Of a stretch of DNA of 64,000 bases, positions 46,301-54,547 are shown piece by piece. Numbering within the stretch: position 1 is the stretch's first letter; every line of letters starts with the position of its first letter. The DNA lies in NCBI RefSeq assembly GCF_014647895.1, contig NZ_BMQB01000004.1, forward strand, positions 1 to 64,000, given 5' to 3'. This stretch comes from Pilimelia anulata. GTDB lineage: Bacteria > Actinomycetota > Actinomycetes > Mycobacteriales > Micromonosporaceae. Under the pieces are notes generated by a model. It had not been told where the DNA came from. It saw only the letters and a list, made by a program, of their open reading frames with translations, and ran no database searches. A program made the translations under genes and the position numbers.

Positions 46301-46918
46301 TTACTTGGTGTCGCGGTCGGGGTCGGCCGCGTCGAACAGCTCCGGGTGGGCCGCCGTCATCTCCTCCCAGATCACCGCCGGCAGCGGCGACTGGCGGTCC
46401 TTGGCGTGCCAGACGCCCAGCAGGTCCACCCGCATGCCCTCCGGCTCGCGCATCCGCGGCACCCGGGCCCGCCCGCGCGCCGGCGCCGGCGCGGACAGCG
46501 GCGCCAGCGGTACCGGCTTGAGCAGCGCCTCCGCCGCCTCCTCGGCCCCGCCGGCCGCCGTCTCCTCGGCCCGGCCGGCGGCCGCCCCGTCGGCGGCGTC
46601 GGTGTCGGGTGCGGCCGTACCGGTCTCGTCGGCCGTGCTGCGCGCGCTGATCGCCAGCGGGCGGCGCGTCGTCGTCGTGGTCTCGCTCATGGCCACCTCC
46701 GGGTGCTGCGGGTCGGGCGGGCTGGTCGGTGTCTTGGCGACCGCGCGGGCGGCGCCGACGTACGGTCGCGGGGCGGCGACGCCGGGCAGGCTGTCGGGGA
46801 GCCGGTGGGCGCCGACCGGGTTGAGGAGGGCGTCGAGGATGTCCGGGGTGCGGCTGTCGGCAGCGACATCCACCGAACGGCTGGTGCGCGCGAACTTGTT
46901 GTCCATCCTGGAGTCCAT
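46301..46918 (-). CDS. Unknown protein with alternative starts
   Basis: 205 residues in one frame. The N-terminal 75 have strongly G/C-ending codons and look coding, but the ATG at 46918 has no ribosome site. An internal ATG at 46690 (MSETTTTTRRPLA) follows GGAGGTGG closely and would give 129 residues. The middle is Ala/Gly/Glu-rich and flexible. The C-terminal 55 residues (REPEGMRVDLLGVWHAKDRQ, WEEMTAAHPELFDAAD) look folded. No family recognised. Divergent from the ion-channel-like gene. Confidence 0.65.
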   Translation of the reverse strand: MDSRMDNKFARTSRSVDVAADSRTPDILDALLNPVGAHRLPDSLPGVAAPRPYVGAARAVAKTPTSPPDPQHPEVAMSETTTTTRRPLAISARSTADETGTAAPDTDAADGAAAGRAEETAAGGAEEAAEALLKPVPLAPLSAPAPARGRARVPRMREPEGMRVDLLGVWHAKDRQSPLPAVIWEEMTAAHPELFDAADPDRDTK

Positions 46919-47045
46919 TCAAATCTGCGAACCGGTGAACGCCGGGCCAGCACCACGCCAACGCGGCAGGAGAACTCGTCTATTTCGGTCAACGAGTCAC
47001 TGTGGAGCCCCGTTTCGGCATGGTTCTTTAACATATGATTTGTCC

Positions 47046-48797
47046 ATGTCCACTGACGACTGGCGCGAACGCGCGCTGCGGGCCCTCGCCGGGCGGGTGC
47101 CGCCCGCTCTCCGCCGCGGCCCCGAGGATGCGCCCCGACTCGTGGTCTGCGGCGACACTCTGCTCGCCCACGAGTTGATCCGGGAGTTGCAGACAGGTGA
47201 CGCCCGAATAACCGCGGTGATCCCGCGCCAGCGGAATCGCCGGTCCGCGGACGTGGAGAGCATCCGGGGCGTCCGGCTGGTCCGGGCCGACCGCACCGAC
47301 GCCGCCGCGCTGCGCGCCGCCGGCGTGGCCGGCGCCGACGCCGTGGCGCTCACCGACCCGGACGACGTGGCGAACCTGCACGCCGCACTGTGCGCCCGCG
47401 AGGTGAACCCCGGCGTACGGCTGGCCATCCGCATGTTCAACTCCCAGCTCGCCGCCGGCACCCGGGAACTGATCCCCGACTGCGTGGTGCTGTCCGACGC
47501 GTCGATGGCGGCGCCGGCGTTCGTCGCCGCGGCGCTGGGTGCCGTCGTACCCGAGCACTTCCGCCTCTTCGGCCGCACCCTCACGGTCGCCCGGCGGGCC
47601 GACACCCGGCCCGGCGAGGTGGTCTGCGGGCTGGCCGCCCCCGGCCCGGACGGCCGGACGGTCCTGCTGCCCGCGGACGAGGCCGCCGCCGACCTGGTGC
47701 TCGCCGAGGCGCCCGGCCGGTCCAACGGCGCCGCCCGCGAGGTGCGCCGGCTGGCCCGGACCGGCCGCTGGCGGCGGCCGTTCACCGACGCCTGGTGGAC
47801 GCTGCGCGAGCTGGGGCGCCGCGGGACGACCGTCGCGCTCGCCGTCTGCGTGCTGGCGGTGGCGGTGGCCGGCGCGGTGCTCGCCCGGGCCCAGCGGGTG
47901 CCGGACCTCTTCGAGGGCCTGTACCTGGTCCTGCTCACCGCCGCCGGCAACGCCGACATCGAGCCGGCGGCCGGCGGGCCGGCGCAGGCCGCGCAGCTCG
48001 TGCTGACGCTGGCCGGGCTGGCGTTCGTGCCGCTGCTGACCGCGGTGATCGTCGAGACGCTGGTCAGCGTGCGGCTGGCCCGCGAGACGCACCGGCTGCG
48101 CCACCCGTGGCAGGACCACATGGTCGTGGTCGGGCTGGGGCACGTGGGCGTCCGGGTGATCCGGCAGCTCCGGGACCTGGGCGCGGAGGTGGTCGCGGTC
48201 GAGCGGGACCCGGCCGTCCGCGGGGTCGGCGTGGCCCGCGAGCTGGACGTACCGGTGATCATCGGCGACGCCGCCGACGAGGGCGTGCTGCGCGCCGCCC
48301 GGGTCGAGCAGTGCCGGGCGCTGGTGGTGCTGTCGACCGACGACGTAGCGAACCTGGAGTCCGCGCTGACCGCCCGCGCGCTGCGCCCGGACCTGCGGGT
48401 GGTGCTGCGGCTGTTCGACGGGGACTTCGCCGAGCGGGTCCAGCGGACGTTCCGGATCGCGATCTCGCGCAGCGTGGCCAAGGTGTCGGCCCCGATGTTC
48501 GCGGCGCAGATGCAGGACCGCGAGGTGTTCGCGACGATCCCGGTCGACCGCAACGTGCTGCGGGTCGCCCGGTTGACCGTGGCCGAGGGGGCGCCGCTGA
48601 GCGGGGCGCCGGTCGGCGCCGCGGCGCGGCCGGGGCAGGTCCGGGTGATCGCGGCGGAGGTCGGCGGCGAGCGCCACTGGAACCCGGACCCGGGCCTGGT
48701 GCTCGCGCCCGGCGACCGGGTGGTGGCGGTCTGCCGCGGCGAGGGCCTGGCCCACCTGGCGGCGAGCGCCCAACTCCTCCCACCCCACCAGCCCTGA
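47046..48797 (+). CDS. Potassium-channel-like protein with two TrkA-N (RCK) domains
   Basis: 583 residues. An N-terminal TrkA-N/RCK domain comes first (LVVCGDTLLAHELIREL, ALTDPDDVANLHAALCAR). A helical core at about 255-345 holds two or three membrane segments and a pore-like loop (YLVLLTAAGNADIEP). A second RCK domain (MVVVGLGHVGVRVIRQL, VIIGDAADEGVLRAARV, VLSTDDVANLESALTAR) and a TrkA-C-like end (APGDRVVAVCRG) follow. The pore sequence lacks the classical TxGYG filter (TAAGNAD), so ion selectivity is uncertain. The start has no clear ribosome site. Confidence 0.8.
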   Translation: MSTDDWRERALRALAGRVPPALRRGPEDAPRLVVCGDTLLAHELIRELQTGDARITAVIPRQRNRRSADVESIRGVRLVRADRTDAAALRAAGVAGADAVALTDPDDVANLHAALCAREVNPGVRLAIRMFNSQLAAGTRELIPDCVVLSDASMAAPAFVAAALGAVVPEHFRLFGRTLTVARRADTRPGEVVCGLAAPGPDGRTVLLPADEAAADLVLAEAPGRSNGAAREVRRLARTGRWRRPFTDAWWTLRELGRRGTTVALAVCVLAVAVAGAVLARAQRVPDLFEGLYLVLLTAAGNADIEPAAGGPAQAAQLVLTLAGLAFVPLLTAVIVETLVSVRLARETHRLRHPWQDHMVVVGLGHVGVRVIRQLRDLGAEVVAVERDPAVRGVGVARELDVPVIIGDAADEGVLRAARVEQCRALVVLSTDDVANLESALTARALRPDLRVVLRLFDGDFAERVQRTFRIAISRSVAKVSAPMFAAQMQDREVFATIPVDRNVLRVARLTVAEGAPLSGAPVGAAARPGQVRVIAAEVGGERHWNPDPGLVLAPGDRVVAVCRGEGLAHLAASAQLLPPHQP

Positions 48798-48907
48798 CGC
48801 GGCCCCCGCGCCCGGCGGGCGCCGACAGCCGACGGCCCGGGGCCCGGCGCGGCGGTCGGCGGGTGGCGCGGCGGCGCGGGCTGGTCGGCGCGGGCTAGCG
48901 TGGCCGT

Positions 48908-49612
48908 ATGGCGGGGCAGCGGGTGCGGTTCGGGTGGTGGTACGAGGCGGTGCTCCTCGGCGTGGTCGTCGGCGTCACCGCGGCGCTGGCCACCGGCCAC
49001 CTCGGCGGGCTGGACCTCGCCGTCCGGGACTGGTGCGCCGCGCACCGCGGGGCCGTCGCCGTCGGCGTCGCCCGGGCGTTCAACCTGCTCGGCCAGGGCG
49101 GGCCGCTCACGCTGATCGCCGTCGGCCTGGCCGGCTGGCTCGCCGGGCGCCGGCGGTCGGTGCGGCCGCTGCTGCCGGTGGCGTTCGTGTTCGGGGCGCT
49201 GTACCTGACGATCGGGCCGCTGAAGCTGTGGTCCGGCCGGCCGTACCCGCGCGAGGCCGTCGACCCGCACCCGGAGCTGTTCTTCCGCGCGGTGGAGCAC
49301 GACCGGGCGTTCCCGTCCGGGCACACCGCCAACGCCGTGGTCTGGCTCGGCGTGATCGTCCTGCTGGCGGGGGCGCTGCGCCGGGCGTACGGGCGGGCGT
49401 CGGTCGCGCCGCGCGCGGTCGCGGTGCTGCGGGTGGCGGCGCCGGTGATCGTGGTCGCGACGACGGTCTACTTGCAGTACCACTGGCTCACCGACTCGAT
49501 CGTCGGCCTGGCCATCGGCCTGCTGCTCGACCGCCTGCGCCAGCGGGTCCCGTGGGACCGGGTGCCGCTGCCCGGTGTACCGGAGCGCTGGCGCCGCCCG
49601 GCCCTCGACTGA
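48908..49612 (+). CDS. PAP2-family phosphatase
   Basis: 234 residues, integral membrane, with six hydrophobic segments. The tripartite acid-phosphatase signature is intact: KLWSGRPYP (motif I), FPSGHTANAV (motif II) and YLQYHWLTDSIVG (motif III). Probably acts on a lipid pyrophosphate such as undecaprenyl-PP or phosphatidic acid at the outer face of the membrane. The Arg-rich C-terminus lies inside. A gap precedes the DeoR gene. Confidence 0.87.
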   Translation: MAGQRVRFGWWYEAVLLGVVVGVTAALATGHLGGLDLAVRDWCAAHRGAVAVGVARAFNLLGQGGPLTLIAVGLAGWLAGRRRSVRPLLPVAFVFGALYLTIGPLKLWSGRPYPREAVDPHPELFFRAVEHDRAFPSGHTANAVVWLGVIVLLAGALRRAYGRASVAPRAVAVLRVAAPVIVVATTVYLQYHWLTDSIVGLAIGLLLDRLRQRVPWDRVPLPGVPERWRRPALD

Positions 49613-49671
49613 CCCCGGCCCCCGGCCCCCGGTCGCGCGGTCGCGCAGGCGCGGCGTTTGCCACTCCGCCT

Positions 49672-49711
49672 TTTCGCGCACTATCGTGCGCGCTACAGGC
49701 GGTTTCGCGCA
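49672..49711. promoter_or_regulatory. Repeated operator-like sites before the DeoR gene
   Basis: TTTCGCGCA occurs at 49672-49680 and again at 49703-49711, 31 bases apart (three helical turns). The first overlaps the inverted repeat CGCGCAC-TATC-GTGCGCG (49675-49692). Direct TTTC-type repeats are common in DeoR-family operators, so autoregulation is plausible. Confidence 0.45.
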
Positions 49712-49747
49712 GGAACGGAGCGCGAACGGGCGCGGCGGAGGAGTCAG

Positions 49748-50533
49748 GTGGACCGGTACGCGCGCTGGAATGCGCTCCTCGAACTGCTCGCCGAGTCCGG
49801 CCGCACCACCGTCGACCAGGCCGCCGAGCGGCTGGGGGTGTCCCGGGCCACGATCCGGCGCGACTTCGACCAGCTCGCCCAGCAGCAGATGATCACCCGG
49901 ACCCGGGGCGGGGCCGTCGCCAACGGCGTCTCGTACGACCTGCCGCTGCGGTACAAGACGGCCAAGCACTCGGCCGAGAAGCAGCGGATCGGCGCCGCCG
50001 CCGCGGCCCTGGTCGCGCCGGGCATGGTGGTCGGGCTGAACGGCGGCACCACCACCACCGAGGTCGCCCGCGCCCTGGCCGCCCGGGCGGACCTGGCCAG
50101 CGGCGCCGAGCACACCCCGCTGACCGTCGTCACCAACGCGCTGAACATCGCCAACGAGCTGCTGGTCCGCAGCCGGATGAAGATCGTGGTGACCGGCGGG
50201 GTGGTCCGGCCGCAGTCGTTCGAGCTGGTCGGGCCGCTGGGCGGCGGCATCCTCCGCGAGGTGACCCTGGACCTGGCCCTGCTCGGGGTGGACGCCCTCG
50301 ACGTCACCCTCGGTGCCGCCGCGCACCACGAGGGGGAGGCGGCGATGAACGCGCTGATGGTCCAGCGCGCCCGCCGGGTCGTGATCATCGCGGACTCGTC
50401 CAAGCTGGGCGGTCACGCGTTCGCCCGGATCTGCCCCATCGACCGGATCGAGACGCTGGTGACCGACTCCGGCGCGCCGGAGTCCGTGGTGGAGACGTTC
50501 CGGGACGCCGGGGTGACGGTCGTCCGAGCCTGA
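49748..50533 (+). CDS. DeoR/GlpR-family transcriptional regulator
   Basis: 261 residues. The N-terminal winged helix-turn-helix (RWNALLELLAESGRTTVDQA, RLGVSRATIRRDFDQL) is followed by the sugar-phosphate-binding DeoRC domain (GMVVGLNGGTTTTEVARAL, TVVTNALNIANELL, VTGGVVRPQSFELVG, IADSSKLG). The GTG follows GGAGGAG by four bases. The effector is probably a phosphorylated sugar; no sugar transport genes are adjacent, so its targets are unknown. Confidence 0.9.
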   Translation: MDRYARWNALLELLAESGRTTVDQAAERLGVSRATIRRDFDQLAQQQMITRTRGGAVANGVSYDLPLRYKTAKHSAEKQRIGAAAAALVAPGMVVGLNGGTTTTEVARALAARADLASGAEHTPLTVVTNALNIANELLVRSRMKIVVTGGVVRPQSFELVGPLGGGILREVTLDLALLGVDALDVTLGAAAHHEGEAAMNALMVQRARRVVIIADSSKLGGHAFARICPIDRIETLVTDSGAPESVVETFRDAGVTVVRA

Positions 50534-50604
50534 TCATGGCGGCGGACACACAGGATGGTCATCGATGGGTAGGGTGGCCGGATGAGGCGCGACAGAGGCG
50601 GATC

Positions 50605-51579
50605 ATGACGGCCGTCGTCGAGATCGAGGGCCTGATCAAGTCGTACCGGCGGCGCGGCCGGCGGCACCGCGCGCTCGGCGGTTTCACCATGGCGGTCGAG
50701 CAGGGGCACGTGCACGGCTTCCTCGGGCCCAACGGCTCCGGCAAGACCACGACCCTGCGCGCGCTGCTCGGCCAGATCCGGGCCGACGGCGGCGCGATGC
50801 GGATGTTCGGCCGGCTCGTCCCCGGCGCGCTGCCCGACGTCCTCGGCCGGGTCGGCGCGGTGATCGAGAACCCGCGGTTCTTCCCCGGCTTCTCCGGCCG
50901 GGACACCCTCCGGCTGCTCGCCGACGCCGGCGGCGTCGCCCGCAAGCGGGTGGACGAGGTGCTGGGCACCGTCGGCCTCGCCGACCGCGCCGGCGACCGG
51001 GTGCGGACGTACTCGCTCGGCATGCGGCAGCGGCTCGCGGTCGCGTCCGCGCTGCTCAAGGATCCGGAGCTGGTCATCCTCGACGAGCCCGCCAACGGCC
51101 TCGACCCGGCCGGCATCCGGGAGATGCGCCGGCTCATGCGGGACCTGGCCGACCGCGGCGTGACCGTCCTGTTCTCCAGCCACATCCTCGGCGAGGTGCA
51201 GCAGGTCTGCGACGCCGTCACGATCATCGCCAACGGCAACCGGGTGGCCGCCGGGCCGGTGGACGAGGTGCTCGCCGCGCACGCCGACGGCGCCGTCCGG
51301 GTCCGGCTGGGCGCGGGCGAGCTGGGCCCGGCGGCCCGGGTGCTGGTCCGGGCCGGCGCGACCGTCCGCAACGAGGGCGACCACCTGCTCGTCGGCAACG
51401 TGCAGCGCCCGGCCTGGGTGACGTACGTGCTGGCCGAGCACGGCCTGTTCCTGGAGGAGCTGGTCCCGGCCACCGCCGACCTGGAGAGCGTGTTCCTGGC
51501 GCTCACCGGCGGCGACGCCGACCCGCCGGCCGCCGAGCCGGCCCCGGCCGCGCCCGCCCCCGAGGGGGTGGCGGCGTGA
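50605..51579 (+). CDS. ABC transporter ATP-binding protein
   Basis: 324 residues, drug/export type. Walker A GFLGPNGSGKTTTLRALLG, signature YSLGMRQRLAVASALL, Walker B ELVILDEPANGLDP, and the H-loop FSSHILGEV. The C-terminal 90 residues form the extension seen in DrrA/ABC-2 exporters, ending in a Pro/Ala tail. It overlaps the permease gene by four bases (GTGA), so the two form one exporter. The substrate is unknown. Confidence 0.92.
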   Translation: MTAVVEIEGLIKSYRRRGRRHRALGGFTMAVEQGHVHGFLGPNGSGKTTTLRALLGQIRADGGAMRMFGRLVPGALPDVLGRVGAVIENPRFFPGFSGRDTLRLLADAGGVARKRVDEVLGTVGLADRAGDRVRTYSLGMRQRLAVASALLKDPELVILDEPANGLDPAGIREMRRLMRDLADRGVTVLFSSHILGEVQQVCDAVTIIANGNRVAAGPVDEVLAAHADGAVRVRLGAGELGPAARVLVRAGATVRNEGDHLLVGNVQRPAWVTYVLAEHGLFLEELVPATADLESVFLALTGGDADPPAAEPAPAAPAPEGVAA

Positions 51580-52577
51580 GGCTGCTGCGCGCCGAGGCCA
51601 GCCGGTTCGCCAAGCGGCGGCTGGTCCGCTGGGGCGTCCTCGGCCTGCTCGCCGCGCTCGCGCTGGTGCTGGCCGGGGTGAGCCAGCAGAGCCGGCCGGC
51701 CACCGCGGCGGCCCGTGCGGCCGCCGGCGCCGAGGCCGACCGGGCGTACGCGGCGGCGCTGGCCGAGCACCGGGCCCTGGTCGAGCGCTGCCGGGCCGAC
51801 CGGGCCGCCGGCCGGGCGGCGTTCGCCGCCGACCCCGACTGCGGGGTGGGCGCGGAGCCGGCCCGGGAGTGGTACACGGCGGAGGGCTACCTGCCGTACC
51901 AGCTCGTGTTCGCCCGCGAGATCAGCGCGTTCATGCTGCTGTTCACGGCGCTGCTGGCGCTGCTCGCGGTACTGCTGGCGGCGTCGTTCATCGGCGCCGA
52001 GTGGCACTCGGGCGGGCTGGCGAACCTGCTGCTCTGGCGGCCGCAGCGCGGCCGGGTGCTGGCCGCGAAGCTCACCGTGGCGCTGGCCGGGACGCTGGTC
52101 GTCGGCGCGGTCGCCGCGGTGCTGTGGGTGGGCGCGGTCTGGGTGCTGGCCCGGTACGACGGCAGCCTCGCCGGGACGACCCCCGGCGTGCTCCGCTCGG
52201 TCGGCCTGGACGCCGCCCGGGCGGTGGGGCTGGCGCTGTTCGCCGCGGCGTTCGCGTTCTGCCTCGCCTCGGTCGGGCGGCACACGGCGGCGGCGTTCGG
52301 CGCGGTGCTCGCGGTCGGGCTGGTCTCCGAGGTGGGGGTGCGGTTCGCGGTCGGCGTGCTGCGGGTGCCGTTCCCGGACCGGTACCTGCTGTCGACGTAC
52401 GCCGACGCGTGGCTGGGCAAGGTCACCACGATCCGGGCCGGCGACTGCCTCGACGCCGGCTGCCTGCTGCTGACCAGGGACGTGCACTGGTACGAGGCGC
52501 TGGTGGTCTTCGGCGCCGGGACGGCCCTGGCGGCGCTGGCGGCGTTCGGCACGATCGGGCGGCGGGCGATCACGTGA
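51576..52577 (+). CDS. ABC-2 type transporter permease
   Basis: 333 residues. Helix 1 (RWGVLGLLAALALVLAGVSQ) is followed by a long extracytoplasmic loop (about 45-110) with paired Cys (VERCRADR, DPDCGVG), then five more membrane segments. The sequence GAEWHSGGLANLLLWRPQR is a typical ABC-2 loop that contacts the ATPase. GTG start overlapping the ATPase gene, and its TGA overlaps the DUF3263 gene, so three proteins are translationally coupled. Confidence 0.87.
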   Translation: MRLLRAEASRFAKRRLVRWGVLGLLAALALVLAGVSQQSRPATAAARAAAGAEADRAYAAALAEHRALVERCRADRAAGRAAFAADPDCGVGAEPAREWYTAEGYLPYQLVFAREISAFMLLFTALLALLAVLLAASFIGAEWHSGGLANLLLWRPQRGRVLAAKLTVALAGTLVVGAVAAVLWVGAVWVLARYDGSLAGTTPGVLRSVGLDAARAVGLALFAAAFAFCLASVGRHTAAAFGAVLAVGLVSEVGVRFAVGVLRVPFPDRYLLSTYADAWLGKVTTIRAGDCLDAGCLLLTRDVHWYEALVVFGAGTALAALAAFGTIGRRAIT

Positions 52578-53104
52578 GCGAGCGGGTGACCCGGACGGCT
52601 GACGGGCGGGCCGCGGCGCCGGCGCCGCGGGTAGAGTCCGATCCGGATGGTGCCGCGCTGATCGGCGCCCCCGCACCGACCGACCCCCATCCCACCGAAC
52701 TCCATCCCACCGAACCCGATCCCACCGAACCCGATCCCACGGGTACCGATCACGCCGGCACCGATCCGGGCGGCGCCGAGACCGTCGGTGCCGGTCCCGC
52801 GGGAGGCGGCGGCGCGGACGGCGCCGAGGCCGTCGGGGCCGAGACGCCGGACGCCGGGGCGGGCGGGCTCACCGACCGGGAGCGGGCGATCCTGGACTTC
52901 GAGCGGCGCTGGTGGCGCCACCCGGGGGCGAAGGAGCAGGCGGTCCTGGAGACGTTCGCGCTGTCGGCGACCCGGTACTACCAGGTGCTGCGCGGCCTGG
53001 TCGACAAGCCGGCCGCGGTGGCGTACGACCCGGTGCTGGTCAGCCGCCTGCGCCGGCTGCGCGCGCGCCGCACCCGGGCCCGCGGCGGCCCGATAGCCGA
53101 TTGA
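52574..53104 (+). CDS. DUF3263-domain protein with a repeat-rich N-terminus
   Basis: 176 residues. The C-terminal 75 residues (LTDRERAILDFERRWWRHPG, then KEQAVLETFALSATRYYQVL) match DUF3263, a small actinobacterial helix-turn-helix-like family that may bind DNA. The first 100 residues are disordered and contain pentapeptide units such as HPTEP and DPTEP encoded by a 15-bp repeat. The GTG overlaps the permease stop, linking it to the exporter. A shorter start inside the domain is possible. Role unknown. Confidence 0.8.
   Translation: MSERVTRTADGRAAAPAPRVESDPDGAALIGAPAPTDPHPTELHPTEPDPTEPDPTGTDHAGTDPGGAETVGAGPAGGGGADGAEAVGAETPDAGAGGLTDRERAILDFERRWWRHPGAKEQAVLETFALSATRYYQVLRGLVDKPAAVAYDPVLVSRLRRLRARRTRARGGPIAD
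52687..52776 (+). repeat. 15-bp tandem repeat, six units
   Basis: Units related to CGATCCCACCGAACC run from 52687 to 52776 with exact 15-bp spacing, decaying toward the 3' end. They encode pentapeptides HPTEL, HPTEP, DPTEP, DPTGT, DHAGT and DPGGA in the N-terminus of the DUF3263 protein. Confidence 0.75.
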
Positions 53105-53472
53105 TACGTCTCGAAAAAGCACTTATCAGACTGTTTGCGCTGAATCAGCTAATAACATCCACCGAACAGTTTCTTTGCCTCAGCCGAACGTCCGATCACC
53201 GGTAGCGCTGGGTGAGGGTGAATTTGCCCTGCGTCGAGAAATGGCAGCGAAAAAGTCTTGACGACCGGTTTCCCCGCGGCGCACCATTTTCTAGCGGGGG
53301 GATGCACCGCCGTTACGACTTCGTTAGTCCTCACGTTCCCAGCACCGACGAGCCCTGCGCCGAAGGTGCTGTGCGGGCATCCTCCCGACCAAACGTGCAC
53401 CGCATGGCCCCTCCTCTCGCGCGCCCGGAAATCCGGTCGCGCGAGCCGTGTTTCCGGGGCCACCCTGGGAGC
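53105..53472. other. Low-GC non-coding stretch
   Basis: This 368-base gap, especially 53105-53300, is much poorer in GC than the rest (for example TTATCAGACTGTTTGC and CAGCGAAAAAGTCTTGACGA). No gene, tRNA or known riboswitch is visible. TTGACG near 53258 could be a -35 element for the GNAT gene. It may be a promoter region, a structured RNA, or a relic of imported DNA. Confidence 0.45.
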
Positions 53473-54519
53473 ATGCCGCTGACGATCGCCGCCGCCACCC
53501 CGGCCGACACCGACCTCTTCCCCGCCCTGCGCGCCCTCGACGCCGCCGTCGGCCGCGCCGATCGCTGGGACATGCCGCTGCTCGACGCGCAGCCGTACCT
53601 CGCGTTCCACCGCAATCCGCCGCCGGACCACGACGTCGCCTACGGCCTGGCGTACGCGGGCGCCGAGCTGGCCGGGTACACCTCGCTGCTGTTCCCGCTG
53701 CGGGAGAACACGCACACCGTCGAGGTGCACGTCCTCGACGTGCACCCGGAGCACCGGCGCCGCGGCGCCGGCCGCGCGCTCGCCGACTTCGCCGTCGCGC
53801 AGGCCCGCCGCCGCGGGCGGACCACCCTGCTCGGGCCGACGGCCAGGCAGCTCCCCGGCGGCCCGCCCCGCCCGGCCGCCGGCCCGGCCTTCGCCGCCGG
53901 GCTGGGCGCCGCGAACGCGCTGGACGAGGTCCGCCGCCGGCTGGACGTGCGCGCGGTCGACCCGGCCGCGCTGGCCGCCCTGGTCGACGCTGCCCGCCCG
54001 CACGCGGCCGGCTACTCGCTGGTGCGCTGGGGGGCCGCCGCGCCCGCCGAGTACGTCGAGGACGTCGCGTACCTGGACAGCCGGCTGCTCGGCGACGCCC
54101 CGCTCGGCGACCTGGCGCTGGAGCCGCAGCGGGTCGACGCCGCCCGGGTCCGGGCGACGGAGGAGCTGGCGGCCGCCCGGCTGGCCCGGCCGTACAACGT
54201 CGGGGCCCGGCACGACGCCACCGGCCGGCTGGTCGCCTGGACGCAGGTCCGCTGCACCGACAACGACCTGGGCCACGCCTGGCAGCAGATCACCCTCGTC
54301 GACCCGGCCCACCGCGGGCACCGACTGGGCCTGCTGATCAAGGCGGAGAACCTGCGGTACGCCCTGGCCGGCGAGCCCGGCCTGCGGGTGATCGACACGT
54401 TCAACGCCGCGGTGAACGGTCCGATGATCGCCATCAACGAGCAGCTCGGGTACCGCCCGCTGGACGGCTGGGACAACTGGCAGTGGGTGCTGCCGCCGGC
54501 GGCCACCGTCGATGGTTGA
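53473..54519 (+). CDS. GNAT-family N-acetyltransferase, two GNAT domains
   Basis: 348 residues. Tandem acetyltransferase modules: about 1-155 with an acetyl-CoA loop [20 protein letters not shown], and about 175-345 with a second such loop VDPAHRGHRLGLLIKAENL. The arrangement resembles mycothiol synthase (MshD) and related two-domain enzymes, but the sequence is not clearly MshD. The ATG at 53473 has GGGAGC upstream; the frame remains open upstream without coding character. Substrate unknown. Confidence 0.82.
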   Translation: MPLTIAAATPADTDLFPALRALDAAVGRADRWDMPLLDAQPYLAFHRNPPPDHDVAYGLAYAGAELAGYTSLLFPLRENTHTVEVHVLDVHPEHRRRGAGRALADFAVAQARRRGRTTLLGPTARQLPGGPPRPAAGPAFAAGLGAANALDEVRRRLDVRAVDPAALAALVDAARPHAAGYSLVRWGAAAPAEYVEDVAYLDSRLLGDAPLGDLALEPQRVDAARVRATEELAAARLARPYNVGARHDATGRLVAWTQVRCTDNDLGHAWQQITLVDPAHRGHRLGLLIKAENLRYALAGEPGLRVIDTFNAAVNGPMIAINEQLGYRPLDGWDNWQWVLPPAATVDG

Positions 54520-54547
54520 GCGGCGGCGGGTGCGGCATGATGAAGCC

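Noticed and set aside
53473..54519. Mycothiol synthase (MshD)
   Set aside because: Two GNAT domains are right, but the sequence does not match MshD closely enough to use the name.
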